Assembly: GCA_017163975.1 (NCBI GenBank)
Contig: JAFFSR010000347.1
Location: 10,545,501-10,609,500 of the forward strand
Length of the DNA stretch: 64,000 bases
Reading direction: 5' to 3'
From: Anastatus disparis
Taxonomy: Eukaryota > Arthropoda > Insecta > Hymenoptera > Eupelmidae
Every line of letters starts with the position of its first letter. Within the stretch, counting starts at the first letter, position 1. A program made the position numbers and the translations under genes. The notes under the pieces are model-generated. The model was not told the origin of the DNA. It was given only the letters and a program-made list of their open reading frames with translations, and did no database searches. Positions 55,446-64,000 of this stretch are shown in pieces.

Positions 55446-57294
55446 TGCACTAAAGATTGAAGTTTAATGATATCATTTCTGAAATGAAGATTCAATTCTG
55501 CATTCATCAATATCACGCTGTCCGAAAAGTGTCTTACATAATTTTTCCAAACCCTAAATCCAAAAACATCTAGCAGTTGTATTTTGTCTGTGGTTCCTTT
55601 TGGAATTATTTTTAAAGTTATTTCTTTAATAGGTTTTATTTCTTCTATGGATGGAGAACAGAGTCCAGTCCATGAGTCTACCAAAAGTAAACTTGATAAA
55701 CCAACATTCAAAAAATATACTTGTTTGAGCCATATTTTAAAATGATCTAAAATCAGACGAATTTCAAATTTTAGTAATTTTTAATAGAATACAAATTCAA
55801 ACAAAAAAAATATCATTAATAATAACACAGGATGCCTTCTGAATTCAAAATAGTATCATAATTATTCGAATGCACCTAATATGAAATAATACCTGAAGTT
55901 AATTTTCCTGATTTAGAAGCTATTGCAAAATATGTTAGCTGGCCTGAACAACTCTTGTGATACAATTGGCCCAAATTCACCAGTTTTTTCTTTAAGAACG
56001 GTATAAAGAGGGGAAAGAAGTCTAACATCACCAGATATTGTTGGTTGTATTGTATAGCTATGAGTCATAGCAGCTACAGATTGCACCAAGCATTCTACTT
56101 GCCTTTCCTCTTCAATCGCTAATGTACGGCCAGAATGGACTTCTAATTGAAATCCACTTTGATCTGAATTATAAACATTTTCTATTTCTTTTTCTTTAAT
56201 AAGATTTTTCACTTCAATAAAATATTCATCAGCTTTTTTGTAAATAATCTGCTCCTTCTATTGTTTTTTTGGTAGTAAATTTATTAATTTTTCTTCCAAC
56301 AATTCTATGGGCTCTCTTAAAATTTTTCACCCAATGTTTTGACGCTTTGAAACAAAAATCTTCATGACCAATATCCTTTCGTGCTTGCAGGGCCCCTTTT
56401 TGTAAATCTATATCATAGATAATATGTCCAGCATCAACAGCAGCTTTGAAATTTTCTAACACAAATGAACAAATTCTAGCTATTTTTTCTCTATAAGTTC
56501 CGCCTTTATTTAAAGTTTTTGTCCAACGTTTTGATTGTGTTATTGATGTTACCTTTCAAAATCTATTTCGTACGGTTTTTAAATTTAAATTTCTATTAAC
56601 ACCACTCCTCCAAAACTCTACTGCTCTTGCTTTATAACCATGATCTAATTCTTCAACGTCTGATGTGCATTGCTGAAAACTTTCATCTGTAATACTGTCT
56701 CTTCCATCATCTTCTACAACCTGCATTTGAATATCTTTATAAGGTTCTGCAAAATCAAGAGTCTCATCCTCAACAACTTCCAATTCTTTAAATTCATGCA
56801 TAGAGTTTAATAAAATTTGTTTAATATGCTCTTTTAAATTTCTTTCGCACTGTGTTATTGAAGTTTCTTTCAGATTAAGTGCTTGAAATGTTATTAAAAG
56901 CAAATTTAACACGTTCATGGGATTTACCATCATTTTATTCTACTTTAAAGATTTAATACTGTAAAATGAAAAACTGTTCTTGTTGTTTTTATATTTACCA
57001 CGTTGAAGTACACTTTTAAACTCAAAGAAACATGAAGTAGAACTGACCAAAGTAATTCAAAATGCCGATTTCAATGCTTTCACAAGTTGCAGAATTACAA
57101 ATAAAAATAAATTTATCAAGAAGACTCACGGATAAATTTATCACAGATAACTATTATCAACAGGTCAATAGCATTATCATTAGCATATGATATATAGCAA
57201 GAACTATTATTAAATATTATTGAATATGTAGATTTACTTACTTAACTTAAAATGTATTTCAATAACATATCATTATACGTGTTTTAAAATTTTA

Positions 57295-57298
<4 letters not shown>

Positions 57299-57332
<34 letters not shown>
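57299..57332. repeat. TA microsatellite
   Basis: A run of TA dinucleotides between the transposase gene and the right arm of the pogo-type element. Confidence 0.9.
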
Positions 57333-57334
<2 letters not shown>

Positions 57335-58108
57335 TATATTTGGAAAATTTTAAAATACTAATAACTCCTATAATTTTTGTATAAGATTTCCTATAAGGTT
57401 TACGTATGAATGCACTCTTAATGAAGAATTCTCAAATATGTCATTGTTCAAAATTATCTAATCTTGTTAAAAACTGTCAGAATGATTTATAAATTAATAG
57501 TTAAAAATTATAGAATTTTAAAATAAATCATCAAAGAAACTCTACAAATAAATGGAAAAAAAATCAGGAAGTAAATGTTTTAATTTTATATCGCTTACCA
57601 AACATTTTGAAATTAAAAAATTATTTATGGATATAATTTTTTATTCAAGGATAAAATAAAAAAATAACCTCAAGGGTAAAACAATCAAGGAGAAAATTTT
57701 TTCTCCGTAAATCTCGAAACACGTCAACTTTAATTTTTTATTTTCTTGATGATAGTGGAATTTTTAACCAAATCTAGCCGATTTGATCAATTTCATATTG
57801 AATAGCGAAAAATTGCACATTTTCCCCTAAAAAATAGGGGTTGACACCCTTCGGGGTAAAAGTTATGCCTAAAGTAGCGTCTTTTTATAATAAAGAATTT
57901 GGCGTTGGTTTTATTTAAAAACTCCAAATAGTTTTAGAGATATTAGCAGAAACCTGTTTTTAAGGGCAAACTTCAGGGGTGATTTTCACCCCTTAAATCG
58001 ACGAGTTAACACGTAAGAAAAACACATGTCTAATATCTTCTCGAGTACTACAACATATCACAAATTGATGAAAATCGGTGAGGTATACCTGGGGACCCTT
58101 CCTTGTGA

Positions 58109-58984
58109 GTATCAACTAAAAAACGACTGGTAATGTTCTTTCTAGTACTGACTCAAGTAAGTACATTCTTTTTAGGTATTTTCCTTTCTCAGTGTAGAGA
58201 TATCTACAAAAGATTAAAATTTGTGCAATACTAAAAAAATTATCTTATCATCTGATATGATTTAATTTATAAAAATATTATTTTATCATGATTTCCGATT
58301 TATTTTTATACAAAATTATGTTTTCGTTAATTGAATCACTATAAAAAGAAAAAATATAAAATGTCATGTAAATAACTGATAATAACTGATATATAGCTGA
58401 TATATAAGTAATCATGTATGTACTAATTTTTTACAGCTTTGTAGCAGGATTTTTTCTAATATCAGATCCATTCAATTTTTCTTTCGATACATTCTCTGTA
58501 ACTGTTCAAATTTGAAAGAAAGTTTCTTGCAAAGTATTTCAATTGATCTTATTTACATTTTTTATAGATGTTAAAAATAGTATTATTTCTTTATTTTTCA
58601 CTCCTTTTACTTCATTTATTATGAACATCATCAGCTGACAAGGATTAGCACGTGTATCAATATCCAATAAAAAGCTCATTTCGGAAATTCTTAATCTGTT
58701 ACTGATTATGATTCTTCCACCTTGGGAACAAGTATTTTTTCATCATCAAATATTTTTTTTTGTCTTCTTCAAAATTGTCCAGTGATTCTTTTTGCAAATC
58801 AAGACTTGTTAAGTTTAAATCACTCGTGAATATGTTTTCGACAATGAATTGTATCCAATTTTCTGCAAACGTTTATTTTCACGTAATATTACCTTCTACC
58901 AATATACTGTAATGATAAAAAATCCAGATTAATGGAATGTGAAAGTAAATAAAATTATAGTTTTGAAGAATTTTGTACTCTTAA
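58109..58984. other. AT-rich DNA with one CACTG-type end
   Basis: TTTCTCAGTGTA at 58185-58196 looks like the right end of a CACTGAGAAAGG element followed by TA. Its left end was not found. The rest shows no gene or repeat boundary. Confidence 0.4.
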
Positions 58985-59365
58985 GGGGAATCCTCATAGA
59001 GTTCTACCTTATCTACATTTAAATTATGAATTTTAATAGAAATGTAACTATTCATGACTGAAATTCGTAGGAGAGGCACATTCTTAACATGCCGAAGAAT
59101 TTATTGCAACGTTAAAAGACAATATAAGGGTAAAAATAAAGGCGAAAACTGCTTAATACGATTAACTTTTCAATGTAGTTATGAATAATCGTATTATGCA
59201 GTTTTTATCTTCATTTTCACGTTATTCTGTCTTTGCAATAAATTCTTTATAATGTTAAGAATATGCTTTTTCTATGAATTTTAGTAAAAAATAGTTAAAT
59301 TTTTATTAAAATGCATAATTTAAATGTAGATAAGATAGATCTGTGTGCCGGTATGAGGACACCCC
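58985..59365. mobile_element. TTAA-flanked foldback (GGGG ends)
   Basis: The left end GGGGAATCCTCATAG and the right end, the inverse of GGGGTGTCCTCATAC, are flanked by TTAA (58981-58984, 59366-59369). The arms share CTTATCTACATTTAAATTAT. Its right TTAA is also the left TTAA of the neighbouring MITE. Confidence 0.75.
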
Positions 59366-59369
59366 TTAA

Positions 59370-59735
59370 GAAGGGGCCGAACTATCTGTCTTTGTCTAAT
59401 AGCGTTTTTCATCATTTATGTAAACACTATCCGGTATAACAAGAAAAAAATAGCAGCCCCTGCTAGATATTAGTATGATTAGTAAATTTTGTAATAACAA
59501 CCAAATTTTTTACCGCATAGTTTTTGACTAATTAGAGACCTACTAACAATATCATTTTTTGGTAGGTCTCTAATTAGTCAAAAACTATGCGGTAAAAAAT
59601 TTGGTTGTTATTACAAAATTTACTAATCATACTAATATCTAGCGGGGGCTGCTATTTTTTTCTTGTTATACTGGATAGTGTTTACATAAATGATGAAAAA
59701 CGCTATTAGACAAAGACAGATAGTTCGGCCCCTTC
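59370..59735. mobile_element. TTAA-type MITE (GAAGGGGCCG ends)
   Basis: TTAA flanks both ends (59366-59369, 59736-59739). The element is an almost perfect 366-bp palindrome, nearly the same as 32925-33305. The minus-strand frame 59632-59814 crosses its end and is accidental. Confidence 0.92.
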
Positions 59736-59739
59736 TTAA

Positions 59740-60680
59740 TATCAATTGTACACCCAAGGACAGGTGATTTTTTCCAAATATCTTGAAATACTTCAATAGA
59801 AACAAAGAAAACAATGGAATGGTCTAATGAAAATTTAAGATTTAAAACATTAAATAAAATTCGTTTTCCGTTGGGTGTACATGTTAATACATTTTTTCTT
59901 ATTGAATTGTTACTTTTATCCTGATTATCATTATACTGATAATATTCTTTTTTTTAAATTAAATAAATACAAAATTTGTCAAATTGTTTTATTATTAAGA
60001 GTATTAAGAAATATTTATTTTATTATTTAGAAGAGTACTATATTGTATGATTTTACTAGGAACTCTGTCGTTGTATGTTTGACAATGAATAACAATATTT
60101 TAAAATAAAAATTATCTACATTAGTTTTAAGAAAGACATCTACATTATTATGAAAAAAAAGAAATTTTCTATTATATCTTTTCTTAAAAAAGTATTTTAT
60201 TCAAACAATTTTATTGTATCTAAAAATTTTCAATTTTTACATAATAATATATTACCTCTTCTAAGGCTTCAATGTTTCTTCTTCATGCTCTACACCATCT
60301 AATTTCTTTTTTTAAAGTACACCACATCATATTTAATCCTTTGGCACTTAATTAAATCCGAACAAAGCTTGCGTTATTTTCCATTAATTTGTACTATACT
60401 CTGATCTAATTTTTTGTTCCTCTTTTTCTCTGACAATCAGATCTATAAAATAAAGTGAATTATAATGTAAGTAAAATGTGATTGCATTCAAGTCACAATA
60501 TAACTAATTAAAAAAAAATTATAAAATATTTAGCCTAAAGTTTCTGATGTCATTTTAAATTGATATTTTTATGTGCCTCGTGAATCACAATTTCAACTGA
60601 GTATGTCAAATTATTGTTAATTAGATTGGGAGAATTGAGAAGAAAAAGAATATAGAATGAGAGAAGCTTCTTTGTAAAAT
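59740..60680. other. AT-rich DNA, nothing recognisable
   Basis: A small inverted pair, TTGTACACCCAA and its inverse, lies at about 59747 and 59870. No gene was recognised. Confidence 0.4.
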
Positions 60681-60939
60681 ATTCAGCTGGAAAGAGGAAG
60701 TCTAGCTGGAATTTCTGCTGGTGCTCCAACTAAAACTTGTATTTTTAGAAAAGCTACAGTTACGATATTTAGCTGGATATCTGGTTGAATATTTAGCTTA
60801 GCACAAGTTGGATACCGAGCAGTATATATTTCTATTAAATTTAATGATATGTAGGTGTAATTTTATTATCACTATTAGATTATTTTTTTAAATTACAACT
60901 TTGCAAATTAATAAATTGATAATTATTTTGCTGTTAAAT

Positions 60940-61280
60940 GAAAGACCCAGAACCAGATAAACTTTATAGAGTCAACTCTTCCAAGAACAAAAAACTTATA
61001 CGATTGAACTCAGATAATTCTGACCGTATACATTTGAATCTTCGAAATTTGTATAAGGGGTAACAGAAGTTAGATAATTGCAACCTAGTGATTTCAAGTC
61101 AAACCGATGCACTCGATCATCAATAGCAAATTTAAAAAGTGGCGTTTGTCTAAGTACTGTCATTTCTTGTAGAATTTTCGAAGACACAGATATATGAGGC
61201 CCGAATACTCCCAGTTGTATCTTGAAAACTTTTCGTTTTTTGAAGAACTGATACTACAAGGTTTGTCTCATTTTCGGTTT
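60940..61280. repeat. Hairpin core related to those at 39,085 and 44,570
   Basis: Shared blocks in the same order include ATTGAACTCAGATAATTCTG, GAAATTTGTATAAGG, CACAGATATATGAGGCCC and CGTTTTTTGAAGAACTGA. Stem pairing is weaker here, so this is an older copy. Confidence 0.7.
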
Positions 61281-61484
61281 CTCCTTATAGAAAGTAACTA
61301 TTGGGATATAATTTAATAAAGTTACAATTTAGAAGAATATTCTGATGATAATAACGAAATAATAATATCTTGATATCCTCAACTGTAGTAGCAATACACA
61401 CATTTATGTAGTACCAACACAGTTTTTGAATAGTAAGAGCTACAGATATTTTTTGTGATGAATTATGGCAGGTTTGAATATCTA

Positions 61485-63332
61485 CCCTGGTAACACAATC
61501 TGTTGCAAGCTCGATTGCGCAGAACTTGCGTGGTCTGTTTCCACATTTTAATGCATATCTGCTGAAATTTAATTGCGACTGAAACGTGCGTCAGATTTGT
61601 AACAGATTGCCAATCGAAACGTGCGATTCTAAGATGAGAATAAACACGCAAACTTGCAGCAGAATCGAAGCAGTCTTTCGTAAGAATCTTGCAGCAGCAC
61701 TTTACCCCAGAATTACATAAGAATGACATAAGTTGAGCGCAATTATATGACGAGAATAAACACGCAAACTTGCAGCAGAATCGAAGCAGTCTTCCGTAAG
61801 AATCTTGCAGCAGCACTTTACCCCAGAATTACATAAATATGACAAAAGTTAATTGCAATTATATGACGAGAATAAACACGCAAATGTCAGCAGAATCAAA
61901 GCAGTTTTATGTGAGAATCTTGCAGCAGATTTGCGCTAAAATTACATCAGAAGGACAAAAGTTAAATGCAATCTTATCATAAGAATAATCATGTGAGCAT
62001 ACAGCTTACTTGAAGTTATCTCGCATAAGAATCTTGCGATAAAACTTTACTACAGAATTACGTATGAATGTAGAACCAAAATATTTATCATCTTTTACTG
62101 ATAGAAATTTATTTAAAACTTTTCTTAGATATTATAAAAATTTTTTATCTACGTTTATTATATTTTATAGTTGGCTTCAATGGTCTCCTCTCTTCTCCCC
62201 AATGTTTACATGTATATAATTTTATACTATAACATCAGTGCCCACCCCTTTGTGTATATATGTTGATTGTTTTTTGCGTTCCTTCTTTTTCTTTTAGCCA
62301 ATATGTGCCTATAGGTGTAGGCATCGGTAGTAGGAACACGTAAAGTTTAAAGAAATGCATTAAATGTATCGCAATTATAAATTATTATATTTTCATTAAA
62401 TTATAAATTATAATTTTTAAATTCAACATTTGCTTTCTTCAAATCTGTCAACAAGTCTTATGAACATGTTCTCGCAAGATTCTTATGCGAGATAACTTCA
62501 AGCTGCATGCTCACGTGATTATTCTTATGATAAGATTGTATTTAACTTTTGTCCTTCTGATGTAATTTTAGCGCTAATCTGCTGCAAGATTCTCACATAA
62601 AACTGCTTTGATTCTGCTGTACATTTGCGTGTTTATTCTCGTCATATAATTGCAATTAACTTTTGTCATATTTATGTAATTCTGGGGTAAAGTGCGGCTG
62701 CAAGATTCTTTCGGAAGACTGCTTCGATTCTGCTGCAAGTTTATGTGTTTATTTTCGTAACATAATTGCACTTAACTTGTGTCATTCTCGTGTAATTCTG
62801 GGGTAAAGTGCTGCTGCAAGATTCTTACGGAAGACTGCTTCGATTCTGCTGCAAGTTTGCATGTTTCTTCTCGTCATATAATTTCACTTAACTTTTGTCA
62901 TTCTTATGTAAATCTGAGATAAAGTACTGCTGCAAGTTTCTGATGCAAGACTGTTCCGATTCTGTTATATGCTTGTGTACTTATTATGATTCGCAGAACA
63001 GCACTTGACAATTTGCAATTCTTACGTAATTGTGCTGCAAAACTTTGTCGAAAATCATTTACTTAATTTGGTTGCTAGTGTCTTTAATAAGTTTTTTCCG
63101 CAAGTTTACTGCAAAATATCTTCAAGATTCTGCGCATTCTTTCCGTCCCGTAGATTGCACTTTCTCTCTGCCAGAAACATGCAATTCTGTTGCACTTATC
63201 TGCTGTAATTTCTTTTCATAAAAAACCCTATGAAATGCGGAAACAGACAGCACATGTTCTGCTGCAATTTTTTGATTTTCAAGAAAATTGCAGCAAAATT
63301 GCAACAAAATTGCGTTGACCATGTTACCAGGG
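61485..63332. mobile_element. Word-repeat foldback, word TTGCAGCAGAAT, CCCTGGTAAC ends, TA target duplication
   Basis: The ends CCCTGGTAACACAAT and the inverse of CCCTGGTAACATGG share nine bases, flanked by TA (61483-61484, 63333-63334). The left arm has tandem units of about 120-130 bp (CTTGCAGCAGAATCGAAGCAG), mirrored in the right arm. The centre near 62,400 is AT-rich. Ends and words match the element at 20372-24160. Confidence 0.85.
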
Positions 63333-63372
63333 TAGCTAGATGTTCAGCTGGATATCCAGTTGAGTATCCTAG

Positions 63373-64000
63373 CTGTCATGTTTCTGAAAACATTCCTTTT
63401 GTCTTTATTTTGGAAACATTATCTCTATACGTGAATGTAGATCCCTTCGAACTTAACATAAAAACAAATAGATATATATATGATTTCTTCACAGATTCAA
63501 ATATTTTAAGATCTAAATGGCTTCGAATCAAGAGTTTTTTTCAAATATATATTGAGATGTCAATGATAAATATTCTCTTTTTACTATTTAATGAATAACG
63601 ATAATTATTATTTAGAATCACTTATATTGTTCATTATTAATTATGATTATTATACTGCTCATCATTAATTAATTATTATACTACTATCCCTTAAAATCAA
63701 AGTATTTTAAATAAAAAAAAGTGGAAAAAATATGTTGAAGTGTTATTCACTCCTTTAATATAACTTAAATTAAAATAGTTGGAATGTCTACTTTATAAAT
63801 ACTAAGGCCAGTTCGACATTATTAAAAAATCTGCGATTTTTTCACTTAATTCAGCAAGCCTATGTATTCATTGTTCATTTTCTATTTTTGATAATTCTTT
63901 AAAATAATTGGCATATTTTTGTTTACTTTTAAGTTGTAAATACATCTAAATCTATCATAAATTACTATTTTTAAAATGCTAAAAATTAAGTTATATTCAT
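63373..64000. other. AT-rich DNA, nothing recognisable
   Basis: No supported gene, RNA or repeat boundary before the window ends. The 122-codon plus-strand frame 63230-63598 begins inside the foldback and shows no domain. Confidence 0.4.

Larger units (their letters stand above)
53048..56933 (-). pseudogene. pogo/Tigger/jerky-type transposase with intron, split by nested foldbacks
   Basis: The minus-strand pieces in order are: 56933 N-terminus; HTH (CENP-B/Tc5-type) region with KHWVKNFKRAHRI (56229-56462); DDE domain with YNSDQSGFQLE (about 56170), LLLVDSWTG and IQLLDVF (55415-55711); then DQLSSPR and FKYSWYK (about 54,575-54,630); and a cysteine-rich tail CSWCKKSLCLKHFFDDYHYC ending in TGA at 53048-53050. 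A GT-AG intron fits at 55747-55892 and joins KLTS to DHFKIW in frame. Damage: TGA at 56556-56558, one-base slips near 56233 and 55918, and TAA at 54606-54608. Foldback 54633-55445 splits codons for QSLVH and DQLSS, and foldback ~53231-54573 splits off the tail. Such proteins bind the element's ends in the nucleus and cut and paste it. Confidence 0.85.
52297..58105. mobile_element. pogo-type DNA transposon with ~470-bp inverted ends
   Basis: The ends start CAAGGAAGGGACCCCAGG and CAAGGAAGGGTCCCCAGG on opposite strands. The arms stay paired for about 470 bp (52297-52770 and 57650-58105). TGA flanks both ends (52294-52296, 58106-58108). It encloses a decayed transposase gene (minus) and three later foldbacks. 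A TGA duplication is odd for a pogo transposase, which normally targets TA. Confidence 0.8.
60683..63372. repeat. Probable outer foldback with AGCTGGATATC words
   Basis: AGCTGGATATC-type words occur at 60,683-60,790 and again inverted at about 63,336-63,372, on either side of the core at 60,940-61,280 and the nested element 61485-63332. Exact ends were not found. Confidence 0.45.

Overview
The window is AT-rich nuclear DNA from an animal, most likely an insect. The evidence is indirect: Ty3/gypsy and copia relics with insect-style primer sites (tRNA-Leu, and internal initiator tRNA-Met), a pogo-type transposase gene with a GT-AG intron, 5S-like SINEs, and no bacterial gene organisation. I cannot name the species. 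I found no convincing host gene. The window is a dense, nested bed of transposable elements, most of them foldbacks (long inverted repeats).

Layout. 1-960: a foldback and an unexplained GC-richer block. 1-5.9 kb: word-repeat foldbacks, a decayed GGCTGATTCC transposon and a 5S-like SINE split by a foldback. 6.4-7.4 kb: a copia-type gag relic with its primer site. 8.9-15.4 kb: dispersed inverted repeats and a TTAA-type MITE carrying a ~165-bp tandem array. 15.5-20.1 kb: a second GGCTGATTCC element and a Tc1/mariner-like foldback. 20.4-24.2 kb: a GCAGCAG-word foldback interrupted by a 2.7-kb element. 24.5-28.6 kb: foldbacks, with a 5S-like SINE that has a 14-bp target duplication. 28.8-29.9 kb: a DDE-like transposase pseudogene. 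30.6-33.3 kb: a CATATGAG-word foldback and TTAA MITEs. 33.3-37.4 kb: a 4.1-kb transposon with a nearly complete transposase frame. 38-40.2 kb: a GACGTC-word foldback. 40.7-52.1 kb: a GTACTT-word foldback containing a 281-bp tandem array and a 5.99-kb Ty3/gypsy element with 385-bp LTRs. 52.3-58.1 kb: a pogo-type transposon with ~470-bp inverted ends and three nested foldbacks. 59-64 kb: TTAA MITEs and a second GCAGCAG-word foldback.

The most interesting theme is a modular group of foldbacks. They begin with CCCT (or close to it) and sit in 2-bp target duplications of varied sequence (CA, AA, AT, TA, GA, AC). Their arms are built from many degenerate copies of one short palindromic word, and the word differs between elements. 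Different-word elements can share termini (CCCTGTTGA) and a central hairpin core. Several boundaries are confirmed by reading the interrupted sequence straight through the element.

A second theme is the state of the autonomous elements. The gypsy gag-pol, the 33-37 kb transposase and the copia gag keep one reading frame over long stretches but are broken by in-frame TAA codons. Nearly every premature terminator I could read is TAA. I treat these as pseudogenes.
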